64,000 bases of DNA, taken from the NCBI RefSeq assembly GCF_008086345.1, contig NZ_CP043006.1:2602032-2666031 (forward strand). Reading direction: 5' to 3'. The translations under genes were made by a program, and so were the position numbers. The notes under the pieces are model-generated. The model did no database searches. It saw only the letters and a list, made by a program, of their open reading frames with translations, and was not told the DNA's origin. This DNA is from Chitinophaga sp. XS-30. Its GTDB lineage: Bacteria > Bacteroidota > Bacteroidia > Chitinophagales > Chitinophagaceae. Below, in pieces: positions 45,034 through 52,677 of the stretch (position 1 is the first letter of the stretch; each line of letters opens with the position of its first letter).

Positions 45034-45393
45034 ATGGAAAAACTGACCAAACAGGAAGAAGCGGCCATGCAGGCCATATGGAAAGCAGGGAAAGGCTTTG
45101 TGAAGGAATTCCTGGAAGCGCATGCCGCGCCTGTGCCGCCATATACCACACTGGCATCTACCATCAAAAACCTGGAGAAGAAAGGATATGTGGACGCCAA
45201 AAAGATAGGTAACGTGTATGAATACACGCCAACCATCGGTGAAGGGGAATACAAGCAGAAGTTCATGAACGGATTTGTGAAGGACTACTTTGAGAATTCC
45301 TACAAGGAACTGGTCACATTCTTCGCCAGGGACAAGAAGATCAGTCCTGATGAACTCAAGGAGATCATCAACATGATCGAGAACAAAAAATAA
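45034..45393 (+). CDS. BlaI/MecI-family repressor
   Basis: 119 residues: winged helix (about 5-75; LTKQEEAAMQAIWKAGKGFV, YTTLASTIKNLEKKGYVDAK) and a C-terminal dimerisation helix region (about 80-119). In the Bla/Mec systems the repressor is proteolysed once a membrane M56 peptidase senses a beta-lactam. The adjacent gene here is such a peptidase, and TACGAAT-type palindromes lie at the operon promoter. No beta-lactamase is nearby, so the signal is unknown. Confidence 0.94.
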   Translation: MEKLTKQEEAAMQAIWKAGKGFVKEFLEAHAAPVPPYTTLASTIKNLEKKGYVDAKKIGNVYEYTPTIGEGEYKQKFMNGFVKDYFENSYKELVTFFARDKKISPDELKEIINMIENKK

Positions 45394-45430
45394 CCTGCAG
45401 GTCTGCATTCATGACGTAAATATCAATGGC

Positions 45431-47236
45431 ATGTCTGAATTCTTTTTATATCTGATCAAAGCGAATATTGCGCTCTGCCTGTTTTACCTGGCTTATCAGC
45501 TTGGGCTTCGCAGGCTGACCTTTTATACCCTCAACCGTTACTTCCTGTTGTCGGGGATCGTTTTTTCCTCACTGTTCCCGCTGGTGAATGTGAATGATTT
45601 TGTGAACCGGCATGAAACGCTGGCGCAGCAGGCAATTATTTATCTGCCTGATCTGAATGCCTGGCAGCAACCTGTGCAGCCAGAGCCATTCAGCGTCTGG
45701 AACCTCATGGAATGGGTGTTCTGGGCCGGTGTGGCGGTGATGGCCCTGCGGCTGGTCCTGCAATTATTTTCCCTGCTGTTCCTGCACCGCAAGTCCCGTC
45801 CGGCTAAACTGATGGACCGCAGGGTACGCCTGATGCCGGACTCCATGAACCCGTTCTCTTTCTTCCGCCATATATACGTGAATCCATCGTTGCACGGCCC
45901 CAATGAATTGAAAGCCATCCTGCAGCACGAGGCCATTCACGTCAGAGAATGGCACTCTGCGGATGTGCTGATGAGTGAAGTGAACCAGGTATTCTACTGG
46001 TTCAATCCCGGGGCATGGCTGATGAAAACCGCGGTAAAGGAAAACCTCGAATTCCTGACGGACCGCACCATGCTTCGTACGGGAGTGGACAGAAAGGCGT
46101 ACCAGTACAGCCTGGTACAGGTGAGTGCCGCGCAGTATGCCGCCGGCATCGCCAACAATTTCAATTTTTCCCATCTTAAAAACCGCATCAAAATGATGAA
46201 CAAAGAAAAATCGTCCCGCCTGCAAATTACCCGTTATGCGGTACTGGGCATCATCGTTTGCGGTGCCTTATTATCCCTGAACTTTACCCGTGCCGGCGCT
46301 GTTGTGCAGGAGGCCGTGCAGGATGTGCAACGCGTGCTTGTAGCGCCGCAAATACAGCCGGTGGATACCGTGGTGCCCGCACAACCTGCGGCGGCGCCGG
46401 TGAAGCAGGAAACAAAAGAAAAGGTGATAAAAGGGCAGGCAACCGGTATTATTATTTCAAGAGATAACATCATTAGAGAAGTGGAAGAAGCGCCGCAGGC
46501 AGAATCCGCCCCGGTAGCTACTGCTTTCGGCGGAGAGCCGGCTCAGATCAGGCTCACCGGCCCCATTGATACCACAAGAAAACCACTGATCGTAGTTGAT
46601 GGCGTGCCGATGGATGCAGACAAGTATCCTAGTCCGCTGCAGCAGCTGAACCCGAATGACATTGACGCGATCACTGTACTGAAAGACGCCTCTGCTACCG
46701 CGATCTATGGTAAAAAAGGACAGCATGGGGTGATCCTCATCACGACCAAAAAAGGGAAGCCCGCATTGCAGGAAGTGACCGTAGTAGGATATCCCGCCAG
46801 AGACAAGGATGCGGTGAATTTTGAAGCAGCAGGCGATGATGGTACCCGTTCACTCAAAGGCGTGGTAGTGGTAGGGTATGGGAAAACTGATGCGGCAACC
46901 ACCTTGGCTGCGGGCGCCACTGGTACAGACAAGGCAGGTCTGAATGAAGTGACCGTAACCGGGAAGCCTGCCGCGGCAACAAGCATAGGGCCTTTAAAAG
47001 CTTATCCGAACCCTACCTCCGGCATCGTGTCCGTAACATTTACGGTGGATAAACCCGGCAAGGGATATATTGAAGTGACCGATGCCAACGGCAAACCGGT
47101 CTACCAGAAATCGATCTCGGATTTTAAAGGCACGTATAACGGTCAGATCGACCTCAGCCGTTTCCCGGCAGGGATATACTACCTGGTGGTGGTGAAAGAC
47201 GGTGCAAAAATATCTTCCCGTATTGTAAAGAATTAG
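45431..47236 (+). CDS. M56 (BlaR1-like) peptidase fused to a TonB-plug-like domain and a T9SS-type tail
   Basis: 601 residues. Three membrane helices (about 3-23, 37-55, 88-117) frame an M56 metallopeptidase with the zinc motif HEAIH (166-170) and downstream ENLEFLTDR. A fourth helix lies near 260-280. A Pro/Val/Gln-rich linker leads to a SusC-plug-like segment (about 383-445; PLIVVDGVPMDADKYPS, TVLKDASATAIYGKKG). Two NEVTVTG/VVVGYG-like repeats follow, and the C-terminus (521-601; LKAYPNPTSGIVSV, FPAGIYYLVVVKDG) is like a type-A T9SS sorting domain. An inner-membrane sensor with outer-membrane modules is unusual. Presumed signal transducer for BlaI. Confidence 0.9.
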   Translation: MSEFFLYLIKANIALCLFYLAYQLGLRRLTFYTLNRYFLLSGIVFSSLFPLVNVNDFVNRHETLAQQAIIYLPDLNAWQQPVQPEPFSVWNLMEWVFWAGVAVMALRLVLQLFSLLFLHRKSRPAKLMDRRVRLMPDSMNPFSFFRHIYVNPSLHGPNELKAILQHEAIHVREWHSADVLMSEVNQVFYWFNPGAWLMKTAVKENLEFLTDRTMLRTGVDRKAYQYSLVQVSAAQYAAGIANNFNFSHLKNRIKMMNKEKSSRLQITRYAVLGIIVCGALLSLNFTRAGAVVQEAVQDVQRVLVAPQIQPVDTVVPAQPAAAPVKQETKEKVIKGQATGIIISRDNIIREVEEAPQAESAPVATAFGGEPAQIRLTGPIDTTRKPLIVVDGVPMDADKYPSPLQQLNPNDIDAITVLKDASATAIYGKKGQHGVILITTKKGKPALQEVTVVGYPARDKDAVNFEAAGDDGTRSLKGVVVVGYGKTDAATTLAAGATGTDKAGLNEVTVTGKPAAATSIGPLKAYPNPTSGIVSVTFTVDKPGKGYIEVTDANGKPVYQKSISDFKGTYNGQIDLSRFPAGIYYLVVVKDGAKISSRIVKN

Positions 47237-47272
47237 CGCGGCTGTTATCCTCTCATGCAGCCATGCCGTGGA

Positions 47273-47307
47273 AAGGGAGAATTGCTGAAGGAGCCCGATT
47301 CTCCCTT
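47273..47307. terminator. Hairpin between convergent genes, possible bidirectional terminator
   Basis: AAGGGAGAAT (47273-47282) and ATTCTCCCTT (47298-47307) are perfect ten-base complements with a 15-base loop. The 3' arm overlaps the stop codon of the minus-strand gene. U-tracts are weak on both sides, so termination is inferred from position. Confidence 0.5.
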
Positions 47308-48352
47308 ACTGCAGGCTTCTGGCGCAGCGGAAACCGAGGTTGGACAATCCTGATTCCGGCGTTGTTTTCATCCTTGCCGAAACGCGGTATCCCCTGCAAT
47401 ATTCATCACTGCACATAAAAGATCCGCCCCGGATCACCCGCTTGGGAGCGTTCGGGTCCATAGCGTCATAAGGTTGAGCGGGACCGGTGGGATTTGCAGC
47501 GCCGGATTGCATTTCTTTGTAATAGTTGGTGGAATACCAGTCCGCCGTCCATTCCCATACATTTCCGGCCATGTCGTACAGCTGATAACCGTTGGCGGCG
47601 AAGGATTTCACGGGAGCGATATGATAAAAGCCGTCCGTTTCCGTGTTCTCATACGGGAAATGACCGTTCCAGATATTGGCTTTTGCTTTACCCGTTTGCG
47701 GCAGTTCCGTGCCCCAGGGGAAGGGTTGCTCTTTCAGGCCGCCCCTGGCTGCAAATTCCCATTCCGCTTCTGTTGGAAGGCGTTTTCCCGCCCATTTCGC
47801 GAAGGCCTGGGCATCTTCCCAGGAAACATGGATGACCGGATAATGGTCCTTGCCATTGATATCGCTGCCCGGCCCTTCCGGATGCTGCCAGTCCGCCCCC
47901 AGCACAAAACGCCACCACTGGCCTACATCATTCAGGTCTACCGCCTGGGCAGTGGGTGTGAATACGAGGGAGCCAGGCGATAACATGGAGCTGTCCGGCT
48001 CAGGGGAACCGGGAGGAAGGCTGCGCATGTATTCTTCTTTGGTGATCGGCCTTTCCGCCGTGGTGATATATCCCGTGGCTTTTACAAAGGCGCGGAATTC
48101 CGCGTTGGTCACCTCATGTTCATCAAGCAGAAAGGAATCTACTTTTACGGTGTGCGACGGATATTCATCCGGCATGCCGCTGTCATCATCAGCCCCCATC
48201 CTGTATTCTCCCGCCGGGATCAGGATCATCGGGTTAAGGAGGGCTATGCTGGCAGGAACTTCCGTCTTTCCCTGCTCCGGTGTTGCGGTATGGCAGGAGG
48301 CCAGCATACAACTCAGGGAAACAATGATAGAGATAGCGTAAAGTTTCATCAT
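47306..48352 (-). CDS. Formylglycine-generating-enzyme-like lipoprotein (SUMF1 family)
   Basis: 348 residues from ATG 48352 (a TTG three codons upstream overlaps the promoter). Lipoprotein signal CMLASC. FGE-sulfatase domain from about residue 45: PAGEYRMGADDDSG, HEVTNAEFRAFVKATGY, VSWEDAQAFAKWAGKRLPTE, AGNVWEWTADWY and RVIRGGSFMCSDEYCRGYRV. Both cysteines matching the FGE redox pair (CxxxxC) are kept, unlike many relatives, so it may truly convert sulfatase Cys/Ser to formylglycine. No sulfatase gene is in the window. Minus strand, convergent with the M56 gene. Confidence 0.9.
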   Translation of the reverse strand: MMKLYAISIIVSLSCMLASCHTATPEQGKTEVPASIALLNPMILIPAGEYRMGADDDSGMPDEYPSHTVKVDSFLLDEHEVTNAEFRAFVKATGYITTAERPITKEEYMRSLPPGSPEPDSSMLSPGSLVFTPTAQAVDLNDVGQWWRFVLGADWQHPEGPGSDINGKDHYPVIHVSWEDAQAFAKWAGKRLPTEAEWEFAARGGLKEQPFPWGTELPQTGKAKANIWNGHFPYENTETDGFYHIAPVKSFAANGYQLYDMAGNVWEWTADWYSTNYYKEMQSGAANPTGPAQPYDAMDPNAPKRVIRGGSFMCSDEYCRGYRVSARMKTTPESGLSNLGFRCARSLQ

Positions 48353-48358
48353 ACCCTG

Positions 48359-48411
48359 CAAATTTATAGCACAGGATCGTGAATCTGTAATTTGAACAGG
48401 ATTAATCCTGT
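48359..48411 (-). promoter_or_regulatory. -7 element and palindromic sites upstream of the FGE-like gene
   Basis: On the minus strand TAAATTTG (48366-48359) matches TAnnTTTG exactly and would place transcription start at or next to the ATG (48352), implying a leaderless mRNA. Just upstream lies a perfect 16-bp palindrome ACAGGATTAATCCTGT (48396-48411). A weaker relative, ACAGGATCGTGAATCTGT, lies at 48371-48388, centres 24 bp apart. No -33 TTTG at normal spacing, consistent with an activator-dependent promoter. Confidence 0.5.
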
Positions 48412-48526
48412 ACGGCTGTTACCGCTGCTTTGCATTGTGAAATTGTTAAATTAGCGCCGGAAATCTTTCATATTGCCGGAAGCGGCCATATTATCCGTAT
48501 TTTAATCCCGTAATTATTGAAACTGC

Positions 48527-49867
48527 ATGTCTTTCAGCCGTAGCGACTTTGGTACTGATTTCAAATGGGGGGTAGCGATCTCCGCTTTTCAGAACGAAGG
48601 CGCTCACGATGCGGATGGCAAAGGCCTCTCGGTCTGGGATACCTTTACAGCCCGCCGGGGCAAGATCAAAGACGGAACGCATGCCCGCACTGCCTGCAAT
48701 TTTTACCACTGTTACCGGGACGATATTCTGCTGGCAAAGGAAATGGGGTTCGATGTTTTCCGCTTTTCCCTTTCCTGGCCGCGCATCCTCCCTGACGGCA
48801 CCGGCCGTGTGAACCAGGCTGGTATCGATTTCTATCACAAGGTCATCGACGCCTGCCTCGAAGCCGGCCTGGAGCCGTATATAACGCTGTATCACTGGGA
48901 CCTGCCACAGGCGCTGGAGCATAAGGGCGGCTGGTGCCACCGCGGCACCGTGCATGCTTTTGAGGACTTCGCCGTGATCTGCGGCAAGGCATATGGCCAT
49001 AAAGTGAAGCACTGGATCGTGCTGAATGAGCCTTTCGGTTTTACATCACTGGGATATATGCTGGGCGTACATGCTCCCGGAAAGTTCGGACTGTCTTACT
49101 TCCTCCCCGCCGTGCATCATGTGGCGCTGGCCCAGGCTGCCGGAGGGCGCGCTATCCGCGCGGAAGTACCGCAGGCAAAGATCGGCACCACTTATTCCTG
49201 CTCCCATATCATCCCATATACGCAGAATAATAACGACCTGCAGGCCGCAAAACGCGCCGATGCATTGTTTAACCGGCTTTTTATTGAGCCGGCGCTGGGC
49301 CTGGGCTATCCGGTGGAAGCATTCCCCCTGCTTCGCCGCATCGAAAGGCGCTATGCGTTGTGGCGCGACTGGGACAAGCTGGCTTTTGATTTCGATTTTA
49401 TCGGCATACAGAATTATTTTCCGCTGGTGGTCAGGTACAATGCGTTCATGCCCTATGTGCAGGTATCGGAAGTGAAAGCGCGCTATCGGAATGTACCGCT
49501 CACAGCCCTGGGTTGGGAGATCAGCGGGGACGGCATGTACAACATCCTGCAGCAGTTTGCCGCATATGATGGCGTGAAAGAACTGATCGTTACGGAAAGC
49601 GGCGCCGCCTTCAATGATCTGTTGCTGAACGGCAATGTGGAGGATGAGCAGCGCGTCAGCTACTTCCGGGAATACACCGGGGCTGTGCTCCGTGCAAAGC
49701 GCGCCGGCGTTCCCGTTTCCGGATATTTCGCCTGGACGCTTACTGACAATTTTGAATGGGCGGAAGGGTATAAAGCCAGGTTCGGGCTGGTGCATGTGGA
49801 TCTTGAAACACAGCAGCGCACGATGAAAGCCTCCGGCCGCTGGTTCCGCGACCTGTTGCGTTCATGA
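48527..49867 (+). CDS. GH1 beta-glucosidase
   Basis: 446 residues, normal GH1 length, no signal peptide. FGTDFKWGVAISAFQNEGAH opens the barrel; DVFRFSLSWPRILPDGTG and YHWDLPQALEHKGGW are typical. The acid/base Glu is in WIVLNEPFGF and the nucleophile Glu in IVTESGAAF (usually TENG), followed by YFAWTLTDNFEWAEGYKARF. It hydrolyses beta-linked glucosides or galactosides in the cytoplasm. Its 3' end overlaps 128 nt of the convergent AraC-like frame. Confidence 0.96.
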   Translation: MSFSRSDFGTDFKWGVAISAFQNEGAHDADGKGLSVWDTFTARRGKIKDGTHARTACNFYHCYRDDILLAKEMGFDVFRFSLSWPRILPDGTGRVNQAGIDFYHKVIDACLEAGLEPYITLYHWDLPQALEHKGGWCHRGTVHAFEDFAVICGKAYGHKVKHWIVLNEPFGFTSLGYMLGVHAPGKFGLSYFLPAVHHVALAQAAGGRAIRAEVPQAKIGTTYSCSHIIPYTQNNNDLQAAKRADALFNRLFIEPALGLGYPVEAFPLLRRIERRYALWRDWDKLAFDFDFIGIQNYFPLVVRYNAFMPYVQVSEVKARYRNVPLTALGWEISGDGMYNILQQFAAYDGVKELIVTESGAAFNDLLLNGNVEDEQRVSYFREYTGAVLRAKRAGVPVSGYFAWTLTDNFEWAEGYKARFGLVHVDLETQQRTMKASGRWFRDLLRS

Positions 49868-50282
49868 CCTTCATCTTCAAAGGGCTTGTTCCGAATTTTT
49901 TCCGGAAGGCATTGCTGAAATGTGAAAGCGAAGTATATCCCATATCATATGCGATCGCCGTGATGGATTTATTTCCCTGCAATACATCACGCCTGGCCAG
50001 TTGCAGCCGGTGCTCACTCAGATAGCCAAATACAGAATTGGAAAATACCGCCCTGAAACCAGCTTTCAGTTTGAACCCGTTCAATCCTGCCAGTGCTGCC
50101 AGCGCAGATAATGTAGGCGGGCTTTGAATATCCCGCAGCAGGATTTCCCTTGCCAGCCGCACTTTCCTGATATCGGCATGAGAAAGCTGGAACGGCTTTT
50201 GCGGCTTTCCTCCGGTGTTGGCTGTGCCATCCGGCAGAAAAAGGCCGGGCTGTTTTTCATGGATAGTCATCATTACACGCAT
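49740..50282 (-). CDS. AraC-family regulator reduced to its DNA-binding domain
   Basis: 180 residues. Two helix-turn-helices are clear: PTLSALAALAGLNGFKLKAG and SITAIAYDMGYTSLSHFSNA, ending in FRKKFGTSPLKMK. The usual N-terminal sensor domain of PchR-like relatives is missing. About 35 extra residues follow the normal C-terminus and read antisense into the GH1 gene, suggesting loss of the original stop. The start at ATG 50282 is chosen because a promoter lies at 50364-50392. It may be degenerate, or a working short regulator. Confidence 0.65.
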   Translation of the reverse strand: MRVMMTIHEKQPGLFLPDGTANTGGKPQKPFQLSHADIRKVRLAREILLRDIQSPPTLSALAALAGLNGFKLKAGFRAVFSNSVFGYLSEHRLQLARRDVLQGNKSITAIAYDMGYTSLSHFSNAFRKKFGTSPLKMKVMNATGRGTSGRRLSSCAAVFQDPHAPARTWLYTLPPIQNCQ

Positions 50283-50363
50283 ATCTCCCGTAAAATGTTC
50301 AATATAAAGACGGATTTTTGAGCGATCACCCCCAAAGGCACTTTCAAAAGAACCGGTGATCTG

Positions 50364-50392
50364 CAAAATTAAAATCCCTTTTATGCAACAAA
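50364..50392 (-). promoter_or_regulatory. Promoter of the short AraC-like gene
   Basis: Minus strand: TTTG (50392-50389), 17-nt spacer, TAATTTTG (50371-50364), exact match to TTTG-N17-TAnnTTTG. Predicted start of transcription near 50357 excludes the longer upstream ATG at 50402 and supports a start downstream of it. Confidence 0.65.
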
Positions 50393-50438
50393 GGGATGGC
50401 ATGAAACAGGAATTTAGCGGGATAAAAATATTGGAGAC

Positions 50439-51326
50439 ATGGCTGTTATACGGAAGGGAATGAATACGAAACATCTGGCACTGGCGCCTGTTTTTGCAGT
50501 GGCATATTTACTGAATGTATTGCCGCATTTTATGCAGCGGGGTTTACAGCAGCTGATCTTCACCGTGCTGTTCAGAGTGATCAACTACCGTTACAGCGTA
50601 GTATTGCAGAACCTCTCCCGCTCACTGCCCGGCAAGTCTTACGCGGAGATCAGGGCTATCGCAAAGCGGTTCTATCAGCATTTCAGCGGATTGTTCCTGG
50701 AGATCACGCAATTACTGGTAGCCTCCGGTGAAAAGCAGAAACAACGTACCCGCATTGTCAATCCCGAGCTGCCGGAATACTATTATCGCCACAACCGCAG
50801 CATTATCATGATGATGGGGCATTACGGCAACTGGGAATGCCTGAATGTATTGCCCGGTTTCTTTGCGGCGGATGTTTACGCGGTGTATAAACCCCTGTCC
50901 AACACTTATTTCAATGCGCTGATGTATCATATCCGCACCCGCTTCGGTATGAAGCTGTTATCCATGGAACAGGCCGCAAGGCATATGCTGCTGCATCGGG
51001 ATCAGCCGAATGTGTACATCTTTATTGCCGATCAGTCCCCGCCGCCGGGTACCAGATGCCAGGTGGATTTCCTGCATCAGCCCACCAGCCTGTTCACCGG
51101 CGCGGAAAAACTGGCAAAGGCGCTGGACGCTGCCGTAATGTACACATCGGTAAAGAAAGATGAAGTTTCGGAAGGCTGGGATATATCGTTTACCCTGTTA
51201 ACGGACCGGCCCGCTGCAGTGAAAACGAACGGTATCATGCAGTCATTTGCCGCGCACCTGGAGCAGGATATTTTGCAGGCTCCGCCTTACTGGCTGTGGA
51301 CCCACCGCCGCTGGAAGCATGCATAA
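50439..51326 (+). CDS. Lipid A acyltransferase-like protein (LpxL/HtrB family)
   Basis: 295 residues (ATG 50439, alternative ATG 50460). LPxL-type features: a membrane segment at the N-terminus (LAPVFAVAYLLNVLPHFM), the catalytic HxxxxE motif in MMGHYGNWECLN, and FIADQSPPPG (second conserved block). It transfers a fatty acid to the lipid A precursor at the inner membrane. Ends before a long inverted repeat. Confidence 0.92.
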   Translation: MAVIRKGMNTKHLALAPVFAVAYLLNVLPHFMQRGLQQLIFTVLFRVINYRYSVVLQNLSRSLPGKSYAEIRAIAKRFYQHFSGLFLEITQLLVASGEKQKQRTRIVNPELPEYYYRHNRSIIMMMGHYGNWECLNVLPGFFAADVYAVYKPLSNTYFNALMYHIRTRFGMKLLSMEQAARHMLLHRDQPNVYIFIADQSPPPGTRCQVDFLHQPTSLFTGAEKLAKALDAAVMYTSVKKDEVSEGWDISFTLLTDRPAAVKTNGIMQSFAAHLEQDILQAPPYWLWTHRRWKHA

Positions 51327-51342
51327 GGTACAGGGATAGGAA

Positions 51343-51431
51343 AACGCGGCAGGTAAGGGAAGACCAGTTTTGGGGTAAGCCGTATAAAGGTTATCAGTGC
51401 AAGTCAGATCTTCCGGGTTACCTGCCGCGTT
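51343..51431. repeat. Long inverted repeat between convergent genes
   Basis: AACGCGGCAGGTAA (51343-51356) and TTACCTGCCGCGTT (51418-51431) are perfect 14-base complements 61 nt apart. GGAAGA/TCTTCC extends the stem inward after a small internal loop. It lies between the acyltransferase and the convergent outer-membrane protein gene, so it may terminate both. The length of the loop also allows a small palindromic mobile element. Confidence 0.6.
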
Positions 51432-51435
51432 GTTG

Positions 51436-52671
51436 TTATTGTTCCCTGAGTTTGAAGAACCAGTTATCACGCAGTGAAAGGTGCAACACCACATTGATAT
51501 AATTCTCCTGTATCAGTCCTTTTGAAGATGTGCCGCGCTGCCCGGCCTCAAGGCCGAGATAGTAGCGGAGATGCCCTGTTTTGCTGGGGAGTGAAGCCCC
51601 GGCCGTTACCCCGAAATCCCGCACCGGCTCATTCTTGATCTGCATATAGGCGGTATGGTAGTTGAGACCGGCCTGAACGATCAGCCCTTCTACCTGTTTA
51701 TTGTACTGGAACTTGTAAAAAGTATATTCCATCCCGCCGGAATAACGTTGTGAGTTGACGAAGCTGTAATCCTGCTTGTCCGCGTTCGCGCCTTTCCAGT
51801 TCTGCTGACGGTAATCCGCCAGCCAGTTGATACGCCCGTTGCTGAAGCTCAGGCCCACCGCCCATTGCTGCGGCAGCGTGAAATCCCTGGAGCTGAGCTC
51901 CTCTTCGAACAGCACCGTTTCATCTGCATAACGGATAGAGAAATCTTCCTCGGAAGCCAGCTTTGTTCTAAAGCGGTAGGTAGCCCCTGCGCCGATCAGC
52001 CATTGCCCGGCTTTACCCGCATATTGTGCGCCCGTGGTGAAATTGAAATTATGCATGAACCGCCGCTGTTCCGTGTACACATCCGTAGCGCTGCCGCTGC
52101 TGCCCAGGCTGTCTGTGGTCGTTATCGGGCCAAACAACAAAGCGGAGGAAACGCCTACGGAAAAGTTTTTGTTGAGCTGCAGCGCATTGGAGAAATACAG
52201 CCGGTTGATCCCGCCGGTACCTTCAACGGCATTGCGTGTACCTGCTGTAGTGCCTTCCACGTAACGGGTATTGAGCAGCTTGTAATCCACACGGCTGTAC
52301 GGCATGAGGCCCAGGCTCAGTCCCCACATTTTGCTGGCTTTGAAGCCCATCGCAAATCGCTTGAAATTGATGTCGCCGGCATTCTGGTTCAGGTTGGTGC
52401 CGTTGTATTGCAGGCTCTTGCCGGCAAGGGACGCCTCAAAGAAAAATGTTTCCATGGGTAAACGCCCGTAGGAAGCAGGGTTCAGCTCATTCAGAAAACT
52501 ATGAGAGCCGCGGGCAACGCCGGCGCTGCCCACACCGAAGTTGCGGCTGTAATCTTTTTCCTCCAGGTCGCCGATACCGAATGCGGAGTATATCGAATTA
52601 ACGCCTTTTTGCGCCTGCACCTGCCCGGCGGCCAGCAGTAAACAGCATCCTATGGTAAATCTTCGCATCAC
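51436..52671 (-). CDS. Outer-membrane beta-barrel protein (FadL-like, unassigned)
   Basis: 411 residues with a signal peptide (AAGQVQAQ). The rest alternates polar and hydrophobic residues as in a transmembrane barrel; NFGVGSAGVARGSHSFLNEL and NPASYGRLP resemble the FadL-like porin N-terminus with the NPA turn. The C-terminus ends in hydrophobic strands (YINVVLHLSLRDNWFFKL). It lies 6 nt downstream of the DUF4270 gene, a pairing often seen in Bacteroidota. Cargo unknown. Confidence 0.75.
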   Translation of the reverse strand: MMRRFTIGCCLLLAAGQVQAQKGVNSIYSAFGIGDLEEKDYSRNFGVGSAGVARGSHSFLNELNPASYGRLPMETFFFEASLAGKSLQYNGTNLNQNAGDINFKRFAMGFKASKMWGLSLGLMPYSRVDYKLLNTRYVEGTTAGTRNAVEGTGGINRLYFSNALQLNKNFSVGVSSALLFGPITTTDSLGSSGSATDVYTEQRRFMHNFNFTTGAQYAGKAGQWLIGAGATYRFRTKLASEEDFSIRYADETVLFEEELSSRDFTLPQQWAVGLSFSNGRINWLADYRQQNWKGANADKQDYSFVNSQRYSGGMEYTFYKFQYNKQVEGLIVQAGLNYHTAYMQIKNEPVRDFGVTAGASLPSKTGHLRYYLGLEAGQRGTSSKGLIQENYINVVLHLSLRDNWFFKLREQ

Positions 52672-52677
52672 AAGGAA

